NCBI GenBank assembly: GCA_040954595.2
Contig: CM082590.2
Coordinates: 10,478,001 to 10,542,000, forward strand
Direction: 5' to 3'
From: Balanoglossus misakiensis
Taxonomy: Eukaryota; Hemichordata
Length of the DNA stretch: 64,000 nucleotides
Part shown: positions 50,157 through 61,417 of the stretch, piece by piece
How positions within the stretch are numbered: position 1 is the first letter of the stretch
Layout: each line of letters opens with the position of its first letter
The notes under the pieces: generated by a model
Told to the model about the DNA's origin: nothing
The model's database searches: none
The model's input: only the letters and a program-made list of their open reading frames with translations
Position numbers and translations under genes: made by a program

Positions 50157-53004
50157 TAAAATCCATCAAAACATAAGTAAATCAGGGAAAACATTGAAAC
50201 TCTGTTGTTGTTTCCCGAAAAGGAACTTAAAAACACATTTAAACCACATTCCGCTCTGCTGACCGATTTTTACGACCAATCTGTCTGCAGTGGGTGGAAG
50301 AAATAATTTCCGAAAAACGTGAGTTTTCCAACTGCGAGTGAGCTATGTTTGTGACAACGTTTGCGAATCACTTTGACCTTTTATAGACATTCAATGAATT
50401 GAAGTAAACACACATTAATCTTCCAAAACTGATTTTGTTTCAATTGTCAGTCAGGCGCTGGAATAAATAAATGTTTTGGTCACCATAGGAACTCACCATG
50501 TTGATTATCAGTAACTTTTTACAAGTTTTTGTTAGTGGACAGAAAACACTCAATATTGCTCCTGTGTACGTGTGCCGAATATTTAAATGAAGTGTTAAAC
50601 AACATTGATACCACAATGGTATATGACGTAGTTTGATTTGCGAATTCGCAAAATTTCTACTTGCTGGGGGAGTTGAACTGGAATTGAAGTTAATGGAGCA
50701 GACAGAGCACAAATGTTGGAAATGATTCTCCAATCACTCCAAGATCTCCTGCAGTCTAAACAGACGAATGAAGCAGCGAAATATATGCAATATTTTAGTG
50801 TAAACTGTTATAGAATGTGCAAGGGTCTTACACAGGAAATATGAGATGCAATCGTGTAACTGCAAACCAACACATCCAGGAATCGCTGTACTTTGATTAC
50901 AAAGACATAATCACTTTAATCCAAGATCATAGTGATCAGAAAGAAGAAAGGAAATAATCGATCGATGGCTTTTTATGCACCACTCAGCGCAAATACTTTG
51001 ACGATTAAATTGCATTTCCCAGTGAAGTGGAGATTTCAATTACTGTTTAATGTGGACAGGAATCAGCCTTGAGATTTTGACAAATACCGGAGGCGCTGTT
51101 TCGTCTTTTTGTTATCTCTTCAGACATAACAGCTGCGTCTCGCAGCATCGACCAATCACAGATGGTGATAACGCTGTCGCGTGTTGCATAATTTTTCCTG
51201 CGGTTACGAAAATTAATTTAACAAGTGGTGCAGACGTTTGCCCTGGTACATGTTGTTTCTCTAAGTAAAAAAAAATATGAAGACAAGAGTGGATTAGCTT
51301 TTTCTTCTGCAAGACACATCCACAAAGCCAATAGCTAACTATTTAATAAGTATCTGTTCCTGGAAATCATCATGCCTGTCTGACTGTCGGTCTGTGTGTC
51401 TGTCTACTGTATATTTCAGAGAAAGAACATAATCTATAACTTTGGCCATGCATTATCCACATGTATTCCATTTTACCCTCAGTCCAGAATCTGTGCATAC
51501 TATGGAAAAGTTTGAAATGATAAGTTAACGCCATACCGATTAGCGAAGTGGGCATATCTATCAAACAATCGCTATGAGCGAAATCACGTCATGGAAACGA
51601 AGTGCAGATCAAGATCAAAACCCTGCAGGGAAACAGATGTTGTTATGTTTATCTCACCCGCACTTTGCATGTTTCACAGAATTCAAGCCTAAATAGAACA
51701 ATTATTCGCTGCACTTTCAGACAACACGGCGCCATATTCTACCACAGACCGTCACGATTGTCAAGTAAAATTATTACGGGTGATAAAAAATAACATGCTA
51801 TGAATTGAACACCTTTTATATGTAATTATCAATACCATTAATTTGCTGATATACACTGTATCATTATAATGGACAACAGCTAAAATACTGTCATTGGAAT
51901 TCTCCGACCTGTAGTTTTTATAGTTTGTTTGAGTCTAATTTGATATAGCAAGAAATATGAAATTGGATACGGTAACAGTATAAGCAGTGGCCTTGTAAGG
52001 CTCTGGGTGCTTTTGTATTAAACCATGGAAGGAGGTGATGGCCTTCAGCGAAAAATCCATTAGGAGTTGGTAACAGACAGGTGGTTCCTTGTGAATATTT
52101 TAACGAGGTGAATAAGCTTACTCTTCGATGATGTGCGTGGCGCTTGCTTTCGGTCACCCAATTACCGGGATGTTACTATAGGGGTCTGAGATACTTCCGT
52201 GGTTTGCCACTTCTCGGTGGAATTAGTTCAGAGATCGGATTGATTGTAACAGTGAGCAGTGAGACTACTATAACCAACATGAAGAGTTTCGAAACAACGT
52301 ATTGACTCCATGCTGACTCAACAGACTTGGGAAAATCACAGTTTTCATAGAGGAAAGTTTCATCCAGGCAAAAATCTAAACTAAATACTTTCACTTCTAT
52401 TATTCAGAAGCATTTAATTTCTAATATTTTATAGACGGCTGTATGGCAGCAAGTTTCAAAAATTTTAGCTCATTTTTCATTTGGACATTTGAAATAGTGT
52501 GTTTCCATTCTGCACCAGTCTGAAGGAAAGAGTTAAGAGGTGTATGTGTCTATTTTTGGCCGATTCAAAAGGGATCGTTCAGGAATATATGTAAAAGTAA
52601 CCATCCATCGGCAATTGGCAATTGCACCCTTTTGAAGATATTAATAACTTTGATTCTTCTCTTTACAAAATGCAAGATTATATATCGATCGCGAGATATT
52701 ACTGATGCTTCTAAAGAGATCAGCTTCTGACATGACTCTTCCTCAATGAGGCTTTTACGTAATATGCCAGGTTTTGTGTTACACATTCCATGAATTTAAC
52801 TCCAGAAAATGTTGCTATTCATAGATTTAAAATCTCTCAGAGGAGAAGACAGATGGATTTTCATGCTCAGACGTAAATGGAAATATAGATTTACTTTAAG
52901 ATGACATTTAGTGTGTATTGCTTTCAGATATTCCAACTTTACATTTATCTACGTCTATGTCGATTATCAAAAGCTGCTTTTCTTCTTAATGCATTGACTT
53001 TATG
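50157..53004. other. Non-coding stretch, nothing recognised
   Basis: No supported exon, RNA gene or strong repeat on either strand. Confidence 0.4.
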
Positions 53005-53073
53005 AGATGGGTGATGATGATGATGAGGATGATAGTGATGAAGAAGAAGATGATGATGATTATTATTTTTTAT
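53005..53073 (+). repeat. (GAT/GAA)n trinucleotide repeat
   Basis: Degenerate GATGATGATGAGGATGA followed by GAAGAAGAAGATGATG; about 70 bases of trinucleotide period. Confidence 0.85.
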
Positions 53074-53120
53074 TGGACACGCACGCATGTATGCACACAC
53101 ACATATGTATGTACATACAT

Positions 53121-53218
53121 ACAGACAGACAGACAGACAGACATAGCAACTGCAGACAGACAGACAGACAGACATAGCAACTGCAGACAGACAGACAGAC
53201 AGACAGACATAGCAACTG
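53121..53218 (+). repeat. (CAGA)n minisatellite with CATAGCAACTG spacers
   Basis: Runs of CAGACAGA are separated by CATAGCAACTG, which occurs at 53142, 53173 and 53208. The repeat unit is therefore 31-35 bases and varies with the number of CAGA steps. Confidence 0.92.
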
Positions 53219-54985
53219 AATCATAGAAAATCATAGAAAGAGACATCGAGTTTAAAATATTCGTGAACACAGTTCCATTCAGACGCAACACAGCGTCACC
53301 GATGTTCAATGAAGTCACTAATTTCACATCACATTGGCCACTAAAGTTTGGAAATTTTTCATGATGTTTTATTTCTTTTTTGAGAACCGAATACCATCTG
53401 CTGAAAAGGCGCCGCACTGTGGATAATCTACAATCGCGGTACGGTCTCTATGCCGCCATGAACCATCATTATAGAATAATCCCAGGCCATCTACTTTGAG
53501 TTTACAACTAAGAAATAAAGCTCATTGATTTTTGGTAATAAAATCTGGATTATACAGACCAAGCATTCCATGTTACGTGATTCCCGACACTGTAAATATC
53601 GACTTCAAATCAAGGTTTTGGATTACGACCGCTTTCCGTCCAATTGTTAAGGAACTAACTAAGTGTATACGTCTACTGTTTCCTCGTAAAAACCAAGCCG
53701 CAACCCTGATTCTTTTTCCCAGGATGAGGCAAAGCATGCAGTTTTTATATAACTGATTGGCAAGTAGTTTGATGTGGAGTGTTAAAGGAAAGGGTTCGTC
53801 ACACAGGAATTGGCTTGTATATTTTCATGTTATGAATAACACTCTGTCATCCATAGCAAGACTGCGTGAGAAAATCACAAATTTCAGGAATGGATTGGCT
53901 TTACACGTGCCGTCATCGTCTACCAAGTACAAATGCTAAATGCCTGTAGGATTGCAAGGTATCAAATTTTCCTAATCAAGATATGTTGATACAATTTTCA
54001 TATAAATTGTGAGACAACGTTCCGTTTCCCCCTGCATACAGAACGTGACGTATAATGATTGAGCGCATGCAGCTAGCTGTTTAATGAATACGATCTGGTG
54101 AGCACCAACTGGCATATTGTGTACGTAGATTCTGAGCAAATGGATAGCGTGTGCCGTGAAGAAAAATGTTACACTCGTGTAGAATTAGTTTTCGTTAATT
54201 AAGGAGATAACAAACGGGATAAGCGTGTTCTCATCCTGTTTTGTGTGGGTGATGAATACCGGGGTTATTTTTAATGCCATTACCGAGTTTTCTGATAGCG
54301 CCAAGAGCATGGGATTTTGTTATTTCGTATCTTGTCCATCTCTCATCCAGGAGATGAAGTTGTTTAGCTGATGGGTGTTTCGGTGTCTCCTTTGAGACGA
54401 GCTAGTTGTGACGTATGTACGCTCTTGCGTATGTGAACTTTAACAACCATCGGGTTGCGTTGTCCGAGTTCTTCAAACACTGGCTTTCGAGAAACCAGTT
54501 CTGAAAGGGCACGAGATATAAAATTAAACGACCAAGCAGTGACCATGAAGGATTGTGATTCATGCAGGAATAATCCTGCAATACGCGTCAAGTAGAGTTT
54601 GACGTTAACATGTCCTGGGGATATGGATGTACACAATTTGATTTCAAATAGCAAGCTAAATGGCACGTCAATGGTGCCCTGAAGACTGAATGCTATGGCA
54701 ACCACCGTATCTATGGCAACCACTGTATCTATGTGGGAGATATATAAACAAATGGAGAAATGAACAGAAGAAAATGGGTTCATTGCTAATGCGCTATTCT
54801 ATGTAAACATTTACTTGTATTAAAATGACACATCATACATGTATGCAATGTGAAATAATTTAAAATTGCTACAGGTATTATTTCACACAAGATACACTTG
54901 TAATGAAATCGTCAAATATTGATTGTCTTCTGCTTAATCAGTTTACGCAGTCTCAGTTGTATATGGATAGTTGCCGTAACCCTGT
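53219..54985. other. Non-coding stretch, one long unassigned frame
   Basis: A minus-strand frame of 139 codons (54364-54783) is long for this DNA but matches no family. It includes a short duplicated motif from two CTATGGCAACCAC copies (54694-54730), and no splice or promoter context supports it. Confidence 0.35.
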
Positions 54986-55066
54986 CACCCCCAGTTCCCT
55001 CTATAGAGATCGAACTTCACATAGAAAACAATGGATTTGGACTGAACCATGGTGGTGAAAGGGTTA
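54986..55066 (+). repeat. Dispersed ~80-bp repeat, copy 1
   Basis: CACCCCCAGTTCCCTCT, then AGAGATC, AAAACAATGG and GGACTGAACCATG(G/A)TGGTG, ending AAAGGGTTAA. A second copy in the same orientation lies at 58182-58264. Confidence 0.8.
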
Positions 55067-56152
55067 AGATAAAGAGGTCCAACCTCACCATCTGTACCAT
55101 CTGTTTTGTTAGGGGCAGACTGTCTTGTTTCCCTTGTTGGTACAAGACAAGCCACAACCAAAAACAGCAGAGCATCTGAGAACAAATAAATATGTAACCC
55201 CCGCAATCAGTCACAGGTGTTTCTTACATTATTATATTTTTAATATGGCTCATTTACCTTGAGAGTAATAAATTTCAAAATTAATCTTAGCTTTGTTTTC
55301 ATAATATCCGAACAAATTAATGTCTTCATGAAGGTTTAAATGTTAGCTTTTCTTTTCAATTCAATAATCACTAATAGAGTTTTATGTCATATGATGGTGC
55401 TTCGTGAAACTTTTTTATTATTCATTGTCAGTCAAAATATGTCCTCTAGATGGCGCTGTTTAAGTTTACGGAACTTGCCAGGGTGTTGATGCATTCGTAA
55501 ACCTGCAATAAGTAGTTTGTATCAGCTTAAAAAGTCTGTTATATGTTTATCTGATTCATCTATAATGCATTAATTTAAATACGACAAAGGTTATTTTTCT
55601 CATAAGTCATTATATGCATGACGGCTAATAATACCGTAAGATCAATTATCGAGGCACATATTAAATATTGCCCATTAATTATTTACTCAATAAGCAAGCG
55701 AATCGATTCTAATAAATAATATTTTGATGAAATTTTGTAATTTAATGTTTCAGTTGTTATTTCACTGATCAAAGCAGGAATCATTTAACAGTTAGATGGA
55801 TATGTGTCTTAAACATTACCTAGTCAATTTTTATGCCATGTGACCAGGTCTAAATATTCTGGTAATCTCTCGAAGATGTAATATAAGATCAAAGCCCAAC
55901 TTTTTCTGATTATCACAATGTAATGGCATAAGCAATTCATTTATGACTTAACGAGAACATTCATCATACTGCCTGTTGTGTTGGTTGACATTAATACTGG
56001 GATAGAATGATACAGAAAATTCTTTAATTGCCAGAGTGATAAACTGCCCATAAACCCACTTTTCTCTTTATTTGCTTTTGCTACAAAGCTTTCTGATTAA
56101 AATTTGTAGTGTTTGTTTAAACTCAGGTTTGAATAACAATACCTAATTTGGC
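55067..56152. other. Non-coding stretch
   Basis: AT-rich unique DNA without a recognised gene. A CTCF-like core, CTCTAGATGGCGCT, occurs near 55444-55457. Confidence 0.35.
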
Positions 56153-56561
56153 GTTCACACAGGGACCATTACTGAAACGTCTCAGCTGAAATACTGCCAT
56201 AAATCATGTGTGAATGGTTTAAGTGACCCTGGAACGTTTCAGAGTTGAGACGGCTTTGCCGGCCAGACCTGAGCCGGTGTAAGGATTAACACCTCTCCGC
56301 AACCCATTGACTATGAGGCCGAACCTCAGCTCCTAAACATAAACTTTGTGTGTGTGGACACAAGCAACTCAAAGGATTAATTCTCTGTGTTTATCAAAGG
56401 CAAACAGTGTCTCAAATTTTACCCTGTGTGAACCTGCTATAAGAGGATATATGCTTGATCTTTGTGTGTGTGGACACAAAGCGAATCAAGGGTTTAATTC
56501 TCTGTGTTCACAAATGGCCAATAGTGTCTCTGAAACGTTTCTAGTTTTACCCAGTGTGAAC
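56153..56561. mobile_element. Inverted-end element with internal 116-bp duplication
   Basis: GTTCACACAGGG (56153-56164) and CCCAGTGTGAAC (56550-56561) are inverted ends with one mismatch. Inside, CTTTGTGTGTGTGGACACAA occurs at 56344 and 56460 (116 bp apart), followed in both copies by TTAATTCTCTGTGTT, a GTGTCT segment, TTTTACCC and GTGTGAACC. The right terminal sequence therefore exists in each copy. No coding capacity; probably a non-autonomous DNA element. Confidence 0.65.
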
Positions 56562-57017
56562 CAGGTATAAGACAGCCATGTGAGATGAACCATCTTCACC
56601 TATGAATCATTTGAGGTGTTCACAACGTTCCAAGTGTGTTGACTTTGTAACACAGGTCACTAAAACTTTCAATGAAACCCAAAAACGTAAAGAAGTTAAC
56701 TCAACGAAAGTTCATGTCACACTTGCCGGATGAGGGCGATATATGCAAAAATTACAAGACGTGTTTTTCATCCAATGATATAATTGCAAATTATGTTGGT
56801 ATTACTTTGTTTTACACTGTACATCAGAGCAATTGTTAATGCGCATGTCTGATGAGAAATGTGTTGATCTTTGCCAATTGTTTTTAACCTTAAAGTCTGA
56901 TGTCTCAGTTGGACACATCTACAAGAAATAAAATATAGTGTACAGAGTATTAAATCATTGGAAGATTGATAATGCCAATAGCGATGAAAACAAGACTTTT
57001 TCTCATTATCGCAGTTG

Positions 57018-57157
57018 CTAAATCAATCCTCTATCGACACTCTTGGGAATTCTCGCAAGTTCACGAATGTCGTATGATGGACTTCTGGTGAGGTTTCGAC
57101 CTTCGGTGACAAAGTCTGACCAGTTGGAATGGCCAGCAGCGACAAAGATGGCAGATC
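57018..57157 (-). CDS. Exon 5 with stop codon
   Basis: Acceptor AACTGTTCTCTGTAG. Two bases complete an arginine codon, then SAIFVAAGHSNWSDFV, RNLTRSPSYD and a C-terminal RIPKSVDRGLI before TAG at 57018-57020. The A-x-F-V-A-A-G-x-S-N-W-S motif is typical of the final GDP-sugar-binding segment in related proteins. Confidence 0.8.
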
Positions 57158-59436
57158 CTACAGAGAACAGTTAAAAGACCAATATTAGTACAGTCAAACC
57201 TCTGTTAGTGGTCACCTCTATATAGTGGCCACATTAGAGTCTGTACAATGTACATGTACTGGTACATACCGTACACTGACCTATCTATAAAGGCCACCTG
57301 TCTATAAAGGCCAATTTAGGAAAGTCCTTCAACTGTATATCATTCATAACGAAAACATTTAGACTCATTTGTTTCCACTGATGTGGAGCTTACCGCAAGC
57401 ACAAGACCTGCGGCTCGTGAGGGACAAAAATCCCCAACTCGAGTGTGAGATTCTATTAAAACTTACTGTATGCTATTTCTTGTTCAGCCAGGGATAACAT
57501 ATAATAATCGTTCAAGAATGCTGTGCGCGTTGCTGGAATCTCGAGGTCACCAGAAACGAAGATATTCTCTCTTGGTATCCGTTCTGATAATATGTCCGGC
57601 ATTTCCTAGGAATAAACAAGAGGCATTGGGAGTTGGGACAAGAGAGCAGTTTCATCCAGTTATCCATGCAATCAATTTCATCTCCAGACTTGTTACAATT
57701 CCCTTCTTAGACCCCTCCCCCTTTAAAAGAATTGAACACACCATGGACCATAATGGACATGCCATGTAGACGCATTTGATGAATTCTTTCTTCATAAGAT
57801 CTACCACAGCATCTGCGGCAAGAATTGCAACTTCTCTAACATCCTTTTTAATACTTTCACAATGGCCATCATACTTTTCTTGTCCAAAGAAGCATCTGAA
57901 AAAATAGAAAGAATGCAATTGCTGTGGTCATTTATTTTCACTTATTATAGGATGAACCAATCACACTATTCAAACTCTTGCAATTCTTGAGACTGTATAT
58001 AAGTGATTCAGAAAGTTAACACGATGGTTGTTACATTTTTACGGTGGTCACGGTGGCAATCTTTTGCAGCTTGTTTGCAATACACATAAATTAATTACAC
58101 TGGTCTGATAATTACATTCCCACATGTAAACAAAATTGGTGACTATCGGGACAGTTTCGCATTTAAAGTGTTCAGCCCTTCCACCCCCAGTTCCCTCTTT
58201 AGAGATCCAACCTTACCAAAGAAAACAATGGGTGTGGACTGAACCATGATGGTGAAAGGGTTAAATGGCTTTACTTACGGCATCTCAGCTGATTTATTCC
58301 TCCAATGAAATGCTAGGTACTTGTCTCCATGACAAATTTTATCAGACAAAATGTCAACAGCCTGGCGGATATTTGGTGATCGCACAAGATATTTGGTTAT
58401 TGTCTTTCCAAGATCCTCTTTCCGTTCAGGGTTCTTAAATCGAACTCGAAACGGACCATCAGTGGCAAATGCAACACATTCCAGGTGTTCAGTATCTGAC
58501 AAGATCTCATCTTCTTGCCAGCCACTGTTCATCTCTGTAATATCATTGGCTTTAGGGAGTTCAACATTTAGTGCTTTTCGGTATAATTGTTTCCTGGCTT
58601 TCTCATATTCCTCTTTTTTTAAGTTCCATTCAATAACCTTTATATTCGCACTATTACAAGTCTTTCTAAATTGGTCTGTTGTAGCTAAGGGCAACAGTTC
58701 TCCCAAAATATCAACATCAAATGTACTGTTGAACGATCTCATATGACTGATGGAGAGGCCACGAACATGTCCGCCATGAAGGTAAAAAGGTGTCATCACT
58801 AATGTTCGGTTTGTTAACATTGCAAACATGATGGCTCGTTTGTATCTGTTGTACTGTGAATTGGCCCCACCGCTGAATCTAGCTTTCAAGGGTAATAAAT
58901 ACCGCTGGTGGGCATCGGTCTCCTGAACGCCTGGCGTGTCTTCAATTGATGGGGAAGGTGTTTGGATGACAGGCTTGTCAGACACATATTCTTCTTCCTG
59001 CTTTGTGATGGTGTGTTGGTGTGACTGTTCATCGACTGGGGACTTCTGCACGGCTGGTCTGTCCTCCTCGAGGTTTCCATGAGACACCTTCATAGGAGGA
59101 ATGACATCGTGCGAAAATATTAACGACTCGCGTGTAAAGCCCTTGTAAAGATTGTTCTCTCCAATAACTGTTTACTATAAACCAGAAAATATTCCTGACC
59201 AGAAAGTTTTGTGATATCAACAGAGGTGACTATTAATTTTCATGTTCTCTTATTTCACTCTGCAGGCAGCACTCAGTAGAACTTACCTCTTTTTGTTGCC
59301 ATTCACGAGATTCAGTGTTGTAGGCCGTGCTCAAACTTTGGAATATCGGAATGTCACTGTACCTGATAATCATAATTACCACCACTATAAAAACAACCAA
59401 AACTTGGAGTGATCGTTTCACACTTCGAAACATCAT
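57018..59436 (-). CDS. O-fucosyltransferase-like type II membrane protein (5 exons)
   Basis: Five minus-strand exons join in phase: 59436-59287, about 59087-58279, 57895-57742, 57605-57467 and 57157-57018, giving 463 residues. Proteins of this type transfer fucose from GDP-fucose, usually in the ER or Golgi. Exon 1 supplies a short basic tail and a hydrophobic anchor (about 10-24), then a stem; residues 51-110 are acidic and proline/threonine-rich. The catalytic region starts near RYLLPLKARF, with GGANSQYNR (123-131) and TNRTLVMTPF after it, and has an H-x-R motif in FHWRNKS (about 310-316). It continues with a VYMACPLWSM strand, IFVSGDLE, AEQEIA and, in the last exon, IFVAAGHSNWSDFV. This order fits the GDP-fucose O-fucosyltransferase fold family as I know it; the acceptor substrate is unknown. 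N-glycosylation sites occur at about 143, 170 and 314 and twice in the last exon. The exon 2 acceptor and the exon 3 donor are the least certain junctions. Confidence 0.85.
57190..57331 (+). repeat. Interspersed repeat in the last intron
   Basis: CAGTCAAACCTCTGTTAGTGG, then CTCTATATAGTGGCCAC, then CTATCTATAAAGGCCACC and TCTATAAAGGCCAATTT. The internal repetition of TATA(T/A)AGGCCA-type units marks a short interspersed element inside the O-fucosyltransferase-like gene. Confidence 0.55.
57467..57605 (-). CDS. Exon 4
   Basis: Acceptor TTGTTTATTCCTAG and consensus donor TACA|GTAAGT. It is the only frame open across the exon and encodes EMPDILSERI, IFVSGDLEIP and LSLAEQEIAY. It leaves one base for the next codon. 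Confidence 0.8.
57742..57895 (-). CDS. Exon 3
   Basis: Acceptor TTCTATTTTTTCAG. The first base completes a proline codon, then CFFGQEKYDGHC. I place the donor after WSM (ATG|GTGTGT) because it is phase 0 and gives WSM-EMPDILSE, which fits the family. A later in-phase GT after KKGI (ATT|GTAACA) is the alternative. Confidence 0.7.
58182..58264 (+). repeat. Dispersed ~80-bp repeat, copy 2 (intronic)
   Basis: The same sequence as 54986-55066 in the same orientation. It lies in the intron after exon 2 of the minus-strand gene and ends 14 bases from that exon. Confidence 0.8.
58279..59087 (-). CDS. Exon 2: stem and main catalytic region
   Basis: The donor ATGCC|GTAAGTA is consensus. The acceptor placed after CTATGAAG (phase 0, matching exon 1) begins VSHGNLEED. 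Other acceptors upstream (after CACGCGAG or CTTTACAAG) are also in phase and would add residues. An ATG at 59093 is in frame, so a shorter unspliced product is conceivable but would lack the anchor. Confidence 0.75.
59287..59436 (-). CDS. Exon 1: start and membrane anchor
   Basis: 150 bases, 50 codons, starting with two ATGs in a row (59436 and 59433) and ending at a consensus donor, AAAGAG|GTAAGT. It encodes MMFRSVKRSL then a 14-residue run of V, I, L, F and M, the pattern of a signal anchor. It ends in phase 0. Confidence 0.8.
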
Positions 59437-60330
59437 TGTCCTCCCTTTAGCCGACGCTGTTTCGGAACCTCAGTAGGAAATTTATTAAATCTCTTTTAAC
59501 AGTATATGAAACACATGCTGCACCATCTGATTGGTATTTAATTAATCCATGTGAGAAAAAATTCTCCAAATTTATTCCTCAAATTTATTCATCACAAAAA
59601 TGGTTGTTGTACTCCATAAGATTTTACTCTGTCTGTTTAGCTTTTTTGTTGGGTACACATTTTTTCATGAAACAATGTTTAAAATTGTCTTGATTCCTCT
59701 CTTTTAATTTTTACCAGAATACAGCAGCTGACATTTTAATATCTTTTTTTATTTCGTCTGCTTGGAAATTGTAACATGTTGTCCGTGCAGCCATTGGATG
59801 CAGATAATACATCGTTTCCATGGAATACCTTGGTGATAAAGTCCAACTTAATTGATAAATTCTTTTCAGTTAACCAATGCAGGCTTTGCCGTTAATCTCA
59901 CAGAAGCGCTATTTTCGTGTGGTATTTGCAAATGTCGCTCCTAAAGTACCACTCTATGTTCAGTAGAGTAGCTGGAGTAGCTTTGGTGAAAATTCTTGAT
60001 GCTGTAAAATTTGCTGCATAGTGATTAATTTGGGAGATGTATAAATTACACCATAGGGTGGCGAGAATATGATCCTGCCGTTTATGTATGAGAATTGTAA
60101 ACACAGTCATGTATATGATCGTATTTTTTTCTTTTTATATAAAAGATCTGAAGCTGAGAGCCTGAAGCCGATACTCTATGCACCACAACGTCAAATTGAG
60201 AGCCTGGCTGAAAACTCTTTTGTACTCAAGTTCTGGAACAATTACACAAAGACTTGGAGTTATAATGTTCAGGTATGTTTCTTTCTTTACAGAACATTTA
60301 AAATATGGAGAGAAGAGTGCACGATTTTAA
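59437..60330. other. Upstream region of the minus-strand gene
   Basis: Should contain its promoter, but no TATA or CpG-rich block stands out. Nothing else is recognised. Confidence 0.3.
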
Positions 60331-60461
60331 ATCTCTCTTCATCGTTCCCTCTCCGTCCCTTCCCCTCTCTCTCCTTCTCTCTCTATCACTATTTTCTCTC
60401 TCTCTCTCTCTCTCTCTCTCGTGTTCTTTCTCCTTCCCTGATCCCCACTCTCTCAGTCTCC

Positions 60462-60500
<39 letters not shown>
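60331..60500 (+). repeat. (CT)n microsatellite
   Basis: About 170 bases of CTCTCT with TCCCTT, TTTCTC and GATCCCC interruptions, responsible for long spurious serine/leucine-rich frames in this area. Confidence 0.95.
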
Positions 60501-60504
<4 letters not shown>

Positions 60505-61235
60505 TTGCTTCTTTCTGTATGTTCAAAACATCAATACTCAATAGATTGACAATACCTATTCATGAGTACATAGAAAACCATTAAATTTCTTTACATGTGA
60601 ATAAAGGAGACGTCTTATTGGCGGTCACACCCTGTTGTCAATAGGGTCTGGACATCAAAGGTGAATAGCAGAAAGGGAGTGGTATAGACCATTGTCAATA
60701 GCGAACAAAATGTGTTTTCATTGCCACTGTGAAAGCACCAACAATGGCGTCGCTGCTATGGTTGCTATGGTAATCTAGTGAACATCTGCTGTACCGGTAC
60801 ATATAGGGCTTAAGCGTTCAATGCAACTGGTGTAAATAGATGTTGTTTACAGCTACCGGACACGATGTGACTTGAATAATAACAGAACCACATCTGGTCA
60901 TATAGAACACCAAACAGTGCAGTCTTCTGCTGGTGTATTCTTGTGCACTGTCTCTATATGTGAAATCTGTGTTACCTTTATAGCATTAGCTGTTTTTAAC
61001 GGATGTTATACAAAGACTCATTATCATCAAAGAAAATATGAAGCACAACAACAACTCGAAATAAGCATCTCTAATGGAAACAACTGACATAGTTTTTTTT
61101 AAAAGACAACCCGAAATAACAGTCAGACAAGTTATAACTTGTAACCTCGGTCACTGAATTCATCTTTTTCTCAATCTAGATGTCTCAAAACACAACTCGG
61201 TGATATTTTCGCGACTTCTCTTCCCGCACAAAAAA

Positions 61236-61417
61236 TATTTATAAAGCTGCCAGAGATGGCGGGTACAATGGTAAATAAACCACGCATGCGCCTTGTGGTT
61301 GTGGAGTCGATAATTTAATAGCCGTGAATATAACGTTCTCGTCAGTGTGCCAAGGCGCGGTCAGCTAACAGAAGTGTACTTAGACGAAGACGATAGAACG
61401 TCCGTAACCTCATTAAG
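61236..61417 (+). promoter_or_regulatory. Promoter-like segment and first-exon candidate
   Basis: TATTTATAAAG (about 61236-61246), AGATGGCGGG (YY1-like, 61254-61263) and CGCATGCGCC (NRF1-like, 61283-61292) lie within 60 bases, followed by CpG-containing DNA and a strong donor ATTAAG|GTGAGT at 61417-61418. This is the layout of an animal housekeeping-type promoter with a non-coding first exon. The frame opened by the ATG at 61256 closes after 20 codons, unless the donor AATG|GTAAAT at 61270 is used. The candidate coding exon at 62.7 kb is a possible partner. Confidence 0.4.

Noticed and set aside
49859-50236. 125-codon histidine/proline/serine-rich minus frame
   Set aside because: Translation of the GATG-type tetranucleotide array.
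54364-54783. 139-codon minus-strand open frame
   Set aside because: No recognisable family, no promoter or splice context, and part comes from duplicated CTATGGCAACCAC. This length is possible by chance in 64 kb.
58351-58746. 131-codon plus frame opposite the O-fucosyltransferase-like exon
   Set aside because: Shadow of the minus-strand coding exon.
60069-60584. 171-codon frame
   Set aside because: Its second half is microsatellite translation and the first half has no recognisable content.
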